Notes: generated by a model not told the origin, from the sequence alone. Numbered from the stretch's first letter, positions 39,742 through 49,302 are shown. The stretch is 54,676 nucleotides of DNA from Dulcicalothrix desertica PCC 7102 (GCF_003991905.1 NZ_RSCL01000025.1:1-54676), one strand, 5' to 3'. A program made the numbers and translations.

Positions 39742-41280
39742 TTAGGCTATGTCCTCTTGTATCCCAGTTTCAGGATTTTCACCCTTAGATTTTGGGTTCC
39801 CAGGCTCAACACGTTTGCTCAAGGTAGAGCGCGCTGATTTCTCCTTACGTTTTTTCGGGCGTTTAGCAGTTTTATCCGCTGGTTCCACGCAGTCCCCGTG
39901 TACCTTTTGATATTCTATTAATTCGATTACTCGATCTCGGATTGTTTTTGCGGCACCGATATCGGCATGTTCGTAAAAGCCACATTGAGAGCACAGAAAT
40001 TTTTCTTTGTCTCGATTTGACTTATCAGTATGACCGCAATTTCTGCACTCAATGCTAGAGTTTTTAGGATTAATTTTAACTAAAACCTTTCCTCGCTTCA
40101 CAGTAAGATACTCGATTTTTAAAATTAATTCATTCCAGCTTGCATCCGAGATGGCACGATTCAAATGCTTCTTTCTTGATTGTCCGTTAGGTAAGAACCT
40201 CCCTGTACTTTCGCCCTTCGGGCAAACTTCGTTAACATCGACTTTAACTTTACAACGTTTAAGCATCCCAGCGATATTTAAATTTTCTACACCAATTGCA
40301 TCAACGTTACGTGAAACAATCTCGTTAGCAATATTCCATTGGTAAGCTTGACGTTTGTCAGTAATTTTTTTATATAATCTCCCTACTGCACGGCTAGCCT
40401 TCTTCTGATTATTACTATTTTTCTTTTTCCGACTAACTCGACGCTGCCTAACTTTCAGCATTCTTCGAGTTTTTTTATTCGTTGCAATTTTAGGATTATC
40501 GATTTGATGTCCATCTGATAGGTGAACCAATTTTACAATTCCTAAATCACAACCAATTACTTTGTTTACTTCTGACAGGGGTTTTGGTACATAATCAGGT
40601 ACAGTTTTGTCTTCAATTCTGACAGAAATATACCAACCATCTTGACGCTTACGTACTGTTGCAGCTTTAATTACAAAGCCTGGTGGTATTGGTCTAGAAT
40701 CATGAAAACGCATCCATCCTAATTTAGACAGATAGATTTTATTCCCACTTACTTTAACTCCTGCCTGATAAGTAAATGATGTAAAATTGCTACGATTCTT
40801 AAATTTTGGAAACCCTTTTCCTTCAAAAAAGTTTTCGTAAGCAGTATCTAACCGTTTTACATTTTGTTGTAATACTGTTGAATCAATATCGGCATACCAA
40901 GGTCGAGCAACTTTCAACACTGGCAGTGCCGTGATTTGAATATCTCCAACGCTACGACGTGGAGTTTTACCACTATAAGGTAAATTATTCAAATCATATG
41001 GAAGTAAACAATACTCTCCCATTGGAACTACGGTATTTTGATTATCTTGTTTCCACGGCTCGCCGCTAGCGCCGTTCTTGCTAACAAAACAAGTAATAGG
41101 ACATGCCTCAGCTTTAGTTCTGATATCGCAATAATCACCTTGTATAAATTGTTGATAATATTGAGATATTCTATCATTCAAACACCAATTATAATGGCTA
41201 CGTAGCATATCAATCCACCGAACCATTTCCGCCGTTTGAGTGACATTAGGCTGAAGCTTATACAAATAGTTTGTTAGCAA
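39742..41280 (-). CDS. tnpB: TnpB, IS200/IS605-type RNA-guided nuclease, large form
   Basis: A 512-residue TnpB. The RuvC triad is intact: D245 in VIGCDLGIVKL, E332 in AIGVENLNIAG, and D440 in HADIGAAKTIRD. The zinc finger is CRNCG (412, 415) and CSQCG (430, 433). The size exceeds the usual about 400 residues owing to an insertion near residues 48-130 and one at 341-372 (CPKGESTGRFLPNGQSRK). No TnpA transposase is beside it, so it would need one in trans. It lies between glcE and glcF on the same strand. The hairpins at 41524-41573 may mark its left end. The N-terminal insertion holds four extra cysteines (51, 60, 64, 91). Confidence 0.93.
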   Translation of the reverse strand: MLTNYLYKLQPNVTQTAEMVRWIDMLRSHYNWCLNDRISQYYQQFIQGDYCDIRTKAEACPITCFVSKNGASGEPWKQDNQNTVVPMGEYCLLPYDLNNLPYSGKTPRRSVGDIQITALPVLKVARPWYADIDSTVLQQNVKRLDTAYENFFEGKGFPKFKNRSNFTSFTYQAGVKVSGNKIYLSKLGWMRFHDSRPIPPGFVIKAATVRKRQDGWYISVRIEDKTVPDYVPKPLSEVNKVIGCDLGIVKLVHLSDGHQIDNPKIATNKKTRRMLKVRQRRVSRKKKNSNNQKKASRAVGRLYKKITDKRQAYQWNIANEIVSRNVDAIGVENLNIAGMLKRCKVKVDVNEVCPKGESTGRFLPNGQSRKKHLNRAISDASWNELILKIEYLTVKRGKVLVKINPKNSSIECRNCGHTDKSNRDKEKFLCSQCGFYEHADIGAAKTIRDRVIELIEYQKVHGDCVEPADKTAKRPKKRKEKSARSTLSKRVEPGNPKSKGENPETGIQEDIA

Positions 41281-41523
41281 TTCTGACTCACCTCCTTGAT
41301 TGATTAACTATAAATATTATACAAAAATCTTGGAAATATATCAAGAATAAACTTTAAAAATTTGAAGCTTACACATAGTATTCTATTTTATACTAATGAG
41401 ATAAAACGTGTTGTAATAGTTATAAATATCATCTTATTAAAATATTCTAAAAAGCAATTAAATTAAATATGAGCATCGTGTTAATATCATATTCATAAAT
41501 AATTACACATAAAGAGTATGATT

Positions 41524-41573
41524 GATGGCTAAAGCCATCCACTAAGCTTTCATCCCCGTCTTAAAAGACGGGG
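41524..41573. repeat. paired hairpins next to the TnpB element
   Basis: GATGGCTAAAGCCATC (41524-41539) and CCCCGTCTTAAAAGACGGGG (41554-41573) are two perfect palindromes 14 bases apart. The AAGACGGGG type hairpin is a frequent companion of cyanobacterial tnpB elements. It could be the element's left end, or a terminator for glcE transcription (a T-tract follows only weakly). No other gene is in the 41281-41927 gap. Confidence 0.55.
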
Positions 41574-41635
41574 TTTTCAGCATATTTTATTATAAAAACG
41601 GGTTACAACTTCACAATATTTCAAGCTTGAAAATA

Positions 41636-41843
41636 CAGAAGATGCTTCGTTCCTCAGCATGACGGAAGATGCTACCCTGCGGGAAAACTGCGTTAACGTT
41701 CCTTGGTGTGACGGAAGATGCTTCGTTCCTCAGCATGACGGGAGATGCTACCCTGCGGGAAAACTGCGTTAACGTTCCTTAGTGTGACAGAAGATGCTTC
41801 GTTCCTTAGTGTGACGGAAGATGCTTCGTTCCTCAGCATGACA
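41636..41843. repeat. GAAGATGCTTCGTTCCTCAG-type tandem repeats
   Basis: Units of GAAGATGCTTCGTTCCTCAG followed by CATGACG occur repeatedly, intermixed with two copies of a longer block that includes GATGCTACCCTGCGGGAAAA and CTGCGTTAACGTTCCTTGGTG. The overall array is about 200 bases. Its open frame on the minus strand is not considered coding. It is followed by three ATCCGTTAC-like units at about 41877-41905. Confidence 0.75.
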
Positions 41844-41927
41844 TAAGTCGTCTCATCTAGTAGCAGTATAATCAATCATCCGTTACATCCGTTACATCCG
41901 TTGCCAGTCTTTCTCCCCAACACATCC

Positions 41928-43217
41928 CTAGGTTATAAATCTTTCAGGGTTTAAAATATTCTCTGGGTCAAATTGCTGTTTTATCTTTCGCATCAAATCT
42001 AGCCCATTTCCAGTGTAACCCCATACATCTGTTTTCTGCTTGATTGAAGCAGGCGCCTCTAAAATCGTCAAATAACCACCGTGCTTTTGACATAACGCAC
42101 GCGCTTCTAGTACTTTGTCTAGATGCGTAAACTCCAACATTCCTAAACCACTACTGATATGCACCATTCCTATCTCCCCTAAACTTAGTACTTGAACTGC
42201 TGTAGTAGGCAATATTCCTATTTTGCACTTAATTAAGTCTGTATTATCTGAAGAATGGATTTGTTGTTGTAATTTATCCCATAAGCTTGCGTCACCTTCT
42301 AATTCATATAGATTTCCTTGCAGTCCTAATTTTTGCCCAACCTCTAAAAGTCGAATTGCTTGCTCTTTAACACTTTCGGCTATACTTTGAAAGCGAACAA
42401 TTAATCCTAGTCCTTTCCCTAACTCTAAATTTGCTACTAGTTGACTCGATAGTAAATCTGCTTGTGTAGGAGTTAACGCAGAACCACGTAAAATGTCTGC
42501 TGCTTGCTGTATTGCATCACTTTCACCCGTTAGTACAACGGTAGAAGATGCTGACTGCATAGGATATAACCTAAATGTCGCTTGGGTAATAATTCCTAAA
42601 CTGCCATACGAACCTGTAAATAATTTCATCAAGTCATACCCGGCAACATTTTTTACCACCCTTCCCCCAGCTTTTGCAATTTGTCCGTCTGCTAAAACAA
42701 ACGTAATACCAAGCAATTGGTCGCGAACACTGCCGTAACGCTGTCGTAATGAACCAGTATCTCCGGTAGCAATAACACCACCAATCGTTGATAATGGGTT
42801 CGGGTCGAGGGCAAGAAATTGTTTAGTGTTTCCTAACATTTGCTGTAAAGCCGCAAATTTCATGCCAGAATATACTGTTACCGTCAAGTCACCAACAGCA
42901 TGTTCAATAACTTGATTCATCCGCTCGGTACTGATGACTATATCTATATCACTTGCCAAATTGCCCCAACCCAGTTTACTTGCATTGCCGCAACTCAAAA
43001 TTCGCCATTTATTGCCGTGTGCAATAGTTAGAAGTGAAGCTAATTGACCTTCTGACTGTGGATAAACGATGCAACTAGGAGGTGTGACTGAAGGTAAAAA
43101 CGCACGACTAATACGGGAAAGGTGACTAGTTTCTATAAAATCCCACATACAAACCGCATCTTCTCCAACTATTGCTGCAAGCTGTGGAATTTGTTTTTCT
43201 GATAACATCGCTTTCAT
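41928..43217 (-). CDS. glcE: glycolate oxidase/dehydrogenase FAD-binding subunit GlcE
   Basis: A 429-residue flavoprotein of the FAD_binding_4 type. The FAD-binding segments are SCIVYPQSEGQLASLL, RILSCGNASKLGWGN, ALDPNPLSTIGGVIATGDTG, RQRYGSVRDQLLGITFVLAD and GGRVVKNVAGYDLMKLFTGS (GlcE/GlcD core). The C-terminal FAD-linked domain ends IKQQFDPENILNPERFI. Length and motifs fit GlcE rather than the longer GlcD. The ATG at 43217 or a second Met three residues on is possible. Downstream on the same strand come repeats, the TnpB element, and glcF, so an ancestral glcE-glcF pair has been interrupted. Confidence 0.92.
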   Translation of the reverse strand: MKAMLSEKQIPQLAAIVGEDAVCMWDFIETSHLSRISRAFLPSVTPPSCIVYPQSEGQLASLLTIAHGNKWRILSCGNASKLGWGNLASDIDIVISTERMNQVIEHAVGDLTVTVYSGMKFAALQQMLGNTKQFLALDPNPLSTIGGVIATGDTGSLRQRYGSVRDQLLGITFVLADGQIAKAGGRVVKNVAGYDLMKLFTGSYGSLGIITQATFRLYPMQSASSTVVLTGESDAIQQAADILRGSALTPTQADLLSSQLVANLELGKGLGLIVRFQSIAESVKEQAIRLLEVGQKLGLQGNLYELEGDASLWDKLQQQIHSSDNTDLIKCKIGILPTTAVQVLSLGEIGMVHISSGLGMLEFTHLDKVLEARALCQKHGGYLTILEAPASIKQKTDVWGYTGNGLDLMRKIKQQFDPENILNPERFIT

Positions 43218-43436
43218 TCGCTCACCTATTATTCCCGACTTAACTATTTTATGCCTTTAATTTGAGTAAGGCAGGTACATATCGAGTGTAAATACAGATT
43301 TATTGTTTTGAATGTACCCTAACTCATTAATATAGTTTTATATAAAAAACAAACTAGCTAAACAATTGTGACATATACAAGACTTAACATATTAATAGTC
43401 ATTTCACTTGCACCTGAGCTATGAGAACGCACGCTT

Positions 43437-45350
43437 ATGCCAACAGTAGAAAGTATTGTTCCGACACTAACGTTTCCCAGTAATACGCCCTTACCCAATG
43501 TAATTAATTTTATGGGTGCATATTCAGAATCTACCTGTCAAACGGCGCCATGCGATTGTGTTTATGTTGTCGAACAATCACGTTTACTTGGTATATTTAC
43601 GGTCAATGATTTAGTGAAATTACTGCTCTCTCAAGTAGATTATACTACTATTACAATTGGCGAAGTTATGCAGGCGCCTGTAACGGTTGACAAAAACATT
43701 GAAACTAGTACAGCATTATCACTATTTGGAAAACAACATCATAAATCCTTAGCTATTGTTGATGAAGACGGTTCTTTTTTAGGGATTTTAACACCAGAGA
43801 CAATTGCAGCACAATTACAAACTCAGTTGAATAAAACTAAGCAACATGCAATTCGTGCAGAAAAATTAGCAAAAGTTAATCAGCAACTACAACAGAAAAT
43901 TTGCTTTTCGGTTAAAACCGAAGCACAGCTACTAAAAACAACATCTGAGTTACAGCAGATATTTCAAGCATTTCCTGATATTTATTTTCGTCTTGCTGCT
44001 GATGGAACAATACTTAGTTACTATGTTCAGGACGAATCAGCACTATATTTACCACCTGAAGAATTTTTAGGTAAACCTGTTAAAGATGTTGTACCATCCG
44101 AGGTTAGCGAAAAGTTCAATACTGCAATCGTCGAACTTAACCAAACAAAATCGCTAGTAGCAATCGAGTACTCTTTATTGATGCACGATGGAGAGAAAAG
44201 TTTTGAAGCACGTTTACTACCATCAATTCAAGAGCAAGTCATCGTAATTATTCGTGATATTACACAGCGTAAACAAGCACAAGCTGCTTTGCAAACAGCC
44301 AAGAACTCACTTGAGCGGAGAGTTGAAGCTAGAACTTATGAACTAAAAAAGGCTGAAGACCGTTATACACGAGCAATTTATGCAGGAAAAGTGGGAATAT
44401 GGGAATGGAATATTGATACTAATGAAATATATATCGACCCTAACTTAAAAGCAATGCTGGGTTACGCTGATAACGAACTATCAAATTGTTTTGAAGAGTG
44501 GTTAAATTTAGTTCATCCTTCGGATATTGATGCGCTTAAAGTCGAGATAAATGCTTATATTGAAGGTTTGATTCCTAAGTATGAGATAGAGCATCGAATG
44601 CGACATCGCGATGGTCAGTATATTTGGTTTTTAGCACGCGGTACAATGTTGTGTGATATTAACGATAAAATCTGCTTCATGGCAGGCTCAAATACAGATA
44701 TTACCGTCAGTAAGTATACAGAAGCTCGTTTAAAAGGCTCTTTAAAAGAAAAAGAAGTATTACTCAAAGAAATTCATCATCGCGTCAAAAACAATTTACA
44801 AGTCATATCTAGTTTACTTAGACTACAAGCACGATACATTAAAGATGAAGAAGCATTAGATATTTTGCGTGATAGTCAAAACCGTGTGCGTGCAATGGCA
44901 ATGATTCACGAGAGCTTATATCAATCGACTGACTTGGGTAAGATTAAGTTTTCTGAATATATTCGTAACTTAAGTAATAATCTTGCATGTGGGTACTCCC
45001 TTAATAAAGACATAAAAATTAACTTACAAATACATCAAGTAGAGTTGAGAATAGATACAGCGATTCCCTGCGGTCTCATTATTAACGAGCTTGTTTCAAA
45101 TGCAATCAAGCACGCATTTATTAACGCTGAGTTTGGAGTGATATATATAGAATTTTTAGATTTAGGAAATAGTAAATACTCTTTCAGTGTCAGCGATAAT
45201 GGAATTGGTGTTCCCGATGATATTGAATTACGTAGAAACCAATCTTTAGGGTTACAATTGGTTTGGAGCTTAGTTGAGCAATTAGAAGGTTCGATTATTT
45301 TTAATAACAAACTCGGTACTTCATTCACAATCACATTCGTCGAACAATAA
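43437..45350 (+). CDS. CBS-PAS-PAS sensor histidine kinase (HisKA_2 type)
   Basis: A 637-residue cytoplasmic sensor without membrane segments. Residues about 1-130 hold a CBS pair (VYVVEQSRLLGIFTVNDLVK, ITIGEVMQAPVTVDKN, SLAIVDEDGSFLGIL). PAS domains lie at about 165-280 (LQQIFQAFPDIYFRLAADGT, then IIRDITQRKQAQ) and about 310-430 (IYAGKVGIWEWNIDTNEIYI). The kinase has the HisKA_2 phospho-acceptor KEIHHRVKNNLQVISSLLRL (H448) and the ATPase motifs NELVSNAIKHAF (N box) and SVSDNGIGVPDD, SLGLQLVWSLVEQL. It ends 14 bases before the REC-kinase gene, whose REC domain is a likely phosphotransfer partner. The signal is unknown. Confidence 0.92.
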   Translation: MPTVESIVPTLTFPSNTPLPNVINFMGAYSESTCQTAPCDCVYVVEQSRLLGIFTVNDLVKLLLSQVDYTTITIGEVMQAPVTVDKNIETSTALSLFGKQHHKSLAIVDEDGSFLGILTPETIAAQLQTQLNKTKQHAIRAEKLAKVNQQLQQKICFSVKTEAQLLKTTSELQQIFQAFPDIYFRLAADGTILSYYVQDESALYLPPEEFLGKPVKDVVPSEVSEKFNTAIVELNQTKSLVAIEYSLLMHDGEKSFEARLLPSIQEQVIVIIRDITQRKQAQAALQTAKNSLERRVEARTYELKKAEDRYTRAIYAGKVGIWEWNIDTNEIYIDPNLKAMLGYADNELSNCFEEWLNLVHPSDIDALKVEINAYIEGLIPKYEIEHRMRHRDGQYIWFLARGTMLCDINDKICFMAGSNTDITVSKYTEARLKGSLKEKEVLLKEIHHRVKNNLQVISSLLRLQARYIKDEEALDILRDSQNRVRAMAMIHESLYQSTDLGKIKFSEYIRNLSNNLACGYSLNKDIKINLQIHQVELRIDTAIPCGLIINELVSNAIKHAFINAEFGVIYIEFLDLGNSKYSFSVSDNGIGVPDDIELRRNQSLGLQLVWSLVEQLEGSIIFNNKLGTSFTITFVEQ

Positions 45351-45364
45351 GGAGGAATTAACTC

Positions 45365-46558
45365 ATGAAAAATATCCTAGTTGTAGAAGACGAGCGTATT
45401 ATCGCTTGCGATATTAGAAACTCTTTAGAACGTTCGGGTTATAATGTATCCGCAATTGTCGCATATGGAGAATATGCAATTGAAAAAGCAGAAGCATTAG
45501 AGCCAGATTTAATCTTAATGGATGTAATGCTTAAAGGTCAAATGAACGGTATTGAAGCAGCAGAAGAAATTTATTCTCGATTTCATATTCCTGTTGTATA
45601 TTTAACAGCTTATTCGGATGAAAATACACTTGCGAAAGCCAAACATACTCAGCCATTTGGTTATGTTTTAAAACCATTTGACGAAGCTCAATTAATTACG
45701 ACTATTGAAATTGCATTTTCTCGACATCAAAATGAAATAGTCATGCGAGAAGCGCTGGCAAAAGAGAAAACACTACGCCAATTAAAATCGCAATTCGTTT
45801 CAAAAGTTAGCCACGAGTTTCGTAATCCTTTAAGTGCCATAATTACTTCTACCGAGTTACTTGTGGTTCACGGCGCCCAAATCAACGATAATAAAAAAAC
45901 TGAATATCTCAATCATATCAAAAAAGCTGCAACGCATATGACAGAGTTATTAAGTGATGTTTTACTCGTTGGTCAAGGTGAAGTCGGTAAAGTTCATTTT
46001 AACCCGGCGCCTCTAAATTTAGAACAATTCTGCCAAGACCTAACCGAAGAAATTCAACTTTGTACAAAAAATTCCAATCCCATTATTTTCACCGTTCAAG
46101 GAAGATGTGCAAAGCAAGCAGAAGATAGCACATCAACTTCTAACTTACGGTGCTTAGAAAAAAACCCAGCAAATACAACAACTAATTTGACCTCTACAAA
46201 ACAAGCAACCACCCAGTTACCTGTTCTTGACGAAAAGCTGCTACAACACATTTTAACAAACTTGCTCACAAACGCCGTCAAATACTCACCAAACGGTGAA
46301 CCCGTCAAATTTGATTTATTCTGTCTTCAGGAAGAAGCTATCTTTCGTATCCAAGATAAAGGTATTGGTATTCCCTACACAGACCAACAAGAATTATTTA
46401 ATGAATTTCACCGCTGCCGCAATGTTGGTAAAATTCCTGGTAACGGCTTAGGGTTATCCATCGTCAAACAGTATGTTGAACTACACGGTGGAGATATAAG
46501 CTTCGTCAGCAAAGAAGGAGTTGGCACTACTTTCATCGTTTCTATGCCCTTTAAATAG
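45365..46558 (+). CDS. response regulator-histidine kinase hybrid (REC-HisKA-HATPase)
   Basis: A 397-residue protein. The REC domain (1-120) has the acidic pair ED (8-9), phospho-acceptor D53 in LILMDVMLKGQMNG, T/A switch VVYLTAYSDENT and YVLKPFD with Lys. HisKA follows: SKVSHEFRNPLSAI (H150), and the HATPase shows NLLTNAVKYSPNG, IQDKGIGIPYTDQ and GNGLGLSIVKQYVELHGGDI. A region about 230-280 rich in S, T, N and K is an insertion compared with the usual kinase. The gene starts 14 bases after the CBS-PAS kinase and is preceded by AAGGAGG, so the two form an operon and probably a phosphorelay. The output is not in the window. Confidence 0.93.
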   Translation: MKNILVVEDERIIACDIRNSLERSGYNVSAIVAYGEYAIEKAEALEPDLILMDVMLKGQMNGIEAAEEIYSRFHIPVVYLTAYSDENTLAKAKHTQPFGYVLKPFDEAQLITTIEIAFSRHQNEIVMREALAKEKTLRQLKSQFVSKVSHEFRNPLSAIITSTELLVVHGAQINDNKKTEYLNHIKKAATHMTELLSDVLLVGQGEVGKVHFNPAPLNLEQFCQDLTEEIQLCTKNSNPIIFTVQGRCAKQAEDSTSTSNLRCLEKNPANTTTNLTSTKQATTQLPVLDEKLLQHILTNLLTNAVKYSPNGEPVKFDLFCLQEEAIFRIQDKGIGIPYTDQQELFNEFHRCRNVGKIPGNGLGLSIVKQYVELHGGDISFVSKEGVGTTFIVSMPFK

Positions 46559-46647
46559 CTTTTAAACAAAATCATCCACATATGGTATATTTATAACACG
46601 GTATCCCTACCCAGTAACCGTAGATTATAACTAAAGGTGGTTAGTCA

Positions 46648-47664
46648 GTGGGCATAGTAGTTGAAAGCGTATCCAAACAGTTTGGAAGTTTTAAGGCAGT
46701 TGATAACGTTAGTCTAGAAATTGAAAGCGGTTCGTTAGTAGCGTTGCTAGGACCATCAGGTTCCGGCAAATCTACATTACTGCGTTTGATTTCAGGTTTA
46801 GAACTGCCCGACACAGGTAGAATATTGTTAACAGGCAAAGACGCGACTTATCAAAGTGTTCAAGAACGGAACATCGGATTTGTGTTTCAGCACTATGCTT
46901 TATTCAAGCATTTAACAGTGCGGCAAAATATCGCCTTTGGTCTAGAAATACGTAAGGCGCCAAAAAATAAGGTAAAAAACCGAGTTTCAGAACTACTCGA
47001 ATTAGTACAATTGAGTGGACTTGGAGATAGATACCCATCACAGCTTTCGGGAGGACAAAGGCAGCGTGTCGCATTAGCTAGAGCATTAGCTGTGGAACCA
47101 GAGGTATTATTACTTGATGAACCATTTGGCGCCTTAGATGCGAAAGTTCGTAAAGATTTGCGCGCATGGTTACGACGTTTGCACGATGAAGTGCATGTAA
47201 CCACAGTATTTGTAACGCACGACCAAGAAGAAGCAATGGAAGTTTCTGATGAAGTTGTCGTAATGAATAAAGGTGCTGTCGAGCAAATTGGTACTCCCGC
47301 CGAAATTTATGACCACCCAGCATCAGCATTTGTAATGAGCTTTATTGGTCCAGTCAACGTTTTACCTAGCACATCAGGGTTATTCCAAAGTAACGGGTTT
47401 GACTCAGCACATCCAAAAATGTTCTTACGACCCCAAGATATAATTATAGAAACAAATCCAAACGGTACAACAGTACCAGCAAGAATAAGTAGATTAATTA
47501 ACCTAGGTTGGGAAATACAAGCCGAGTTAACGTTAGAAGACGGACAAGTAATGACAGCGCACTTATCGCGTGAACGCTTCGACGAATTGAACCTCGAACC
47601 ACAGCAAAAAGTCTACGTCAAACCCAAAGACGCCAAATCATTCCCCCTTTATTATTCAATTTAA
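46648..47664 (+). CDS. cysA: CysA-type sulfate/molybdate ABC transporter ATPase
   Basis: A 338-residue ABC ATPase of the CysA family. Walker A is [20 protein letters not shown], the Q-loop is [16 protein letters not shown], the signature is [16 protein letters not shown], Walker B is [18 protein letters not shown], and the H-loop is [17 protein letters not shown]. The C-terminal part (residues about 235-338) is the TOBE-like regulatory domain ([11 protein letters not shown]). The start is GTG at 46648 with the Shine-Dalgarno AAAGGTGG. No CysT, CysW or binding-protein gene is adjacent, so it is an orphan here. It is followed by a strong hairpin. Confidence 0.9.
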   Translation: MGIVVESVSKQFGSFKAVDNVSLEIESGSLVALLGPSGSGKSTLLRLISGLELPDTGRILLTGKDATYQSVQERNIGFVFQHYALFKHLTVRQNIAFGLEIRKAPKNKVKNRVSELLELVQLSGLGDRYPSQLSGGQRQRVALARALAVEPEVLLLDEPFGALDAKVRKDLRAWLRRLHDEVHVTTVFVTHDQEEAMEVSDEVVVMNKGAVEQIGTPAEIYDHPASAFVMSFIGPVNVLPSTSGLFQSNGFDSAHPKMFLRPQDIIIETNPNGTTVPARISRLINLGWEIQAELTLEDGQVMTAHLSRERFDELNLEPQQKVYVKPKDAKSFPLYYSI

Positions 47665-47693
47665 CCCTTAAAACACCAATATCCACAAATGTA

Positions 47694-47728
47694 GAGACGC
47701 AAAATTTTGCGTCTCTCTTGTTTTATTG
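47694..47728 (+). terminator. hairpin terminator after cysA
   Basis: GAGACGC-AAAATTTT-GCGTCTC (47694-47715) is a perfect hairpin followed by TTGTTTTATT. It lies 30 bases after the cysA stop. The remainder of the gap to 47970 shows nothing recognisable. Confidence 0.7.
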
Positions 47729-47970
47729 TGCATTTATATATATTTTCTACCTATTCCTTTTGATGTAGCAACTTTCTGTCTGTGGTGGAAGTGAAATATA
47801 TTTAAAACTTTTATCCTAGTTAAGTGTTTATTAACTCAATCTAAACATCTCAAACTAATTTCAAAGCAAGTTGAAATAAATAACTTCTGTTCTAGCAATC
47901 GAATTGAAATTGTAATTATTGCATCGCCAACATTAACCCATTATCCTAAAAAATTGGAGCAACTAAAACA

Positions 47971-48927
47971 ATGAAGCCTTCCAAAATATCCAAATTAGTA
48001 TGGGCTAGTGCCTGTGTTTTCGGTATTGCCACCTTACCTATATCTTTACCAGCTTTAGCGCAAACAGGTGGTTCGGGTTCAGGCGCCTCTAATGGTTCTA
48101 GCACAGGTGGTACAACCGGAACTGGTACAACTTCAGGAACGGGTAGCACAGGCGCCACTGGTACTGGTACTGGTTCATCAACTTATGGTACAGGCACAGG
48201 CACCACTGGTACTGGTACTGGTTCATTCGGTACAGGTACAGGCGCCACTGGTACTGGTACTGGTTCATTCGGTACAGGTACAGGCGCCACTGGTACAGGA
48301 ACAACTGGTACGGGGGCTGGTTCATCAACCTACGGTACAGGTACAGGAACTGGTTCATTGGGCACAGGTACAGGAACTACAGGTACAGGAACAACTGGTA
48401 CGGGGACTGGTTCATCAACCTACGGTACAGGCACAGGTACAGGAACCACTGGGACAGGTACAGGAACTACAGGTACAGGAACAACTGGTACGGGGACTGG
48501 TTCATCAACCTACGGTACAGGTACAGGAACTGGTTCATTAGGGACAGGTACAGACACCACTGGTACAGGTACAGGTACAACAACTGGTACAGGTACAACA
48601 GGAGGTAGTAATTTTGGAACCGATACGACAACTGGTACAGGAACTGGCGCCACAACAGACACCACAACAAATCAAACAACTACAACAGGTGGCGCCACAA
48701 CAGGTACTACTACCGATGGAACTACCACTGGTACAGGCACAACAACCGGAACAGGTACAACAACTGATACTACTAATTACCAACGTACAACTGGAGTTCA
48801 AGAAAACCGTGGTACCAGTTGGGGATGGCTTGGTTGGTTAGGATTACTTGGTTTAGCTGGTCTTCTCAAACGGGATGAAAAACCTCATGCTTATCGTGAT
48901 CCCAATGAAGTAAGCACAAGATATTAA
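47971..48927 (+). CDS. Gly/Thr-repeat secreted protein with WGxxGxxG C-terminus
   Basis: A 318-residue exported protein. A signal peptide (residues 1-31, KLVWASACVFGIATLPISLP, then ALAQ) precedes about 230 residues of nearly pure G, T and S in nested repeats such as GTGTTGTGTGSSTYGTGTG. The C-terminus has ENRGTSWGWLGWLGLLGLAG, the WGxxGxxG anchor seen in many cyanobacterial surface proteins, then a basic LKRDEKPHAYRD tail. It is probably a flexible surface-displayed or cell-wall-associated protein; there are no enzyme motifs. The repeat DNA contains GGCGCC as part of some units. Repeat-number changes between strains are likely. An A-rich Shine-Dalgarno is weak. Confidence 0.85.
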   Translation: MKPSKISKLVWASACVFGIATLPISLPALAQTGGSGSGASNGSSTGGTTGTGTTSGTGSTGATGTGTGSSTYGTGTGTTGTGTGSFGTGTGATGTGTGSFGTGTGATGTGTTGTGAGSSTYGTGTGTGSLGTGTGTTGTGTTGTGTGSSTYGTGTGTGTTGTGTGTTGTGTTGTGTGSSTYGTGTGTGSLGTGTDTTGTGTGTTTGTGTTGGSNFGTDTTTGTGTGATTDTTTNQTTTTGGATTGTTTDGTTTGTGTTTGTGTTTDTTNYQRTTGVQENRGTSWGWLGWLGLLGLAGLLKRDEKPHAYRDPNEVSTRY

Positions 48928-48978
48928 AGTTTTGTAATTTCAAGAAATCATTTAATGAACCGAGTCAGTAAATTAGAA

Positions 48979-49002
48979 ACCCCATCCGCCATGCGGTGGG
49001 GT
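48979..49002 (+). terminator. hairpin after WGxxGxxG gene
   Basis: ACCCCATCCGC-CAT-GCGGTGGGGT forms a strong stem. The loop is three bases, and the following sequence is only moderately T-rich (GGTTCATTCTAATTCTTG). It lies between the convergent genes ending 48927 and 49076. A GGGCATCCTTGCCC hairpin follows at about 49034. Confidence 0.55.
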
Positions 49003-49075
49003 GGTTCATTCTAATTCTTGTGTAATCTAATTCTTGTGGGATGGGCATCCTTGCCCGTCCCTTATAAAATCACCA

Positions 49076-49264
49076 TTAAGGCGCCGGATTAGAATTTGAG
49101 TTATCTGTATTTTTTCCTAGCAATGCTTGAAATATATTAACAAAGAGCGAAGATATTACTGAAACGAATAATATAAGCAGTAAGCCTGAGAATGCTGCGA
49201 ACGGCGAAAAAATAAACAGTAGTAAAAAGACACATAATACAATTGATACTATTGTTTTATTCAT
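49076..49264 (-). CDS. small hydrophobic membrane protein
   Basis: A 62-residue protein with two hydrophobic segments: KTIVSIVLCVFLLLFIFSPF and AFSGLLLILFVSVISSLFVN, then a polar tail (GKNTDNSNSNPAP). Unknown function. The frame is conserved in composition with small cyanobacterial inner-membrane proteins, but there is no family I can name. The start ATG at 49264 follows AT-rich DNA with a weak ribosome binding site. Confidence 0.45.
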   Translation of the reverse strand: MNKTIVSIVLCVFLLLFIFSPFAAFSGLLLILFVSVISSLFVNIFQALLGKNTDNSNSNPAP

Positions 49265-49302
49265 TTTAATTTTACCTATTGTACTTGTTTTTATATTTAT
49301 TC

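Noticed and set aside
41693-41875. 60-codon frame reading LRNEASSVTLRNEASSVT
   Set aside because: It is a translation of the tandem repeat array; frames of this kind appear wherever the repeat occurs.
41877-41905. ATCCGTTAC repeats as another HLR1 site
   Set aside because: The period is nine bases with C in place of the final T/A; it does not fit the HLR1 spacing, and the nearest gene is the end of glcE.
43437-43500. riboswitch or tRNA-like structure in leaders
   Set aside because: I looked for tRNA, rRNA and common riboswitch signatures across the window and saw none that could be supported.
48068-48841. alternative frames inside the Gly/Thr repeat gene
   Set aside because: Low-complexity DNA leaves several frames open; only the frame with signal peptide and WGxxGxxG end is protein-like.
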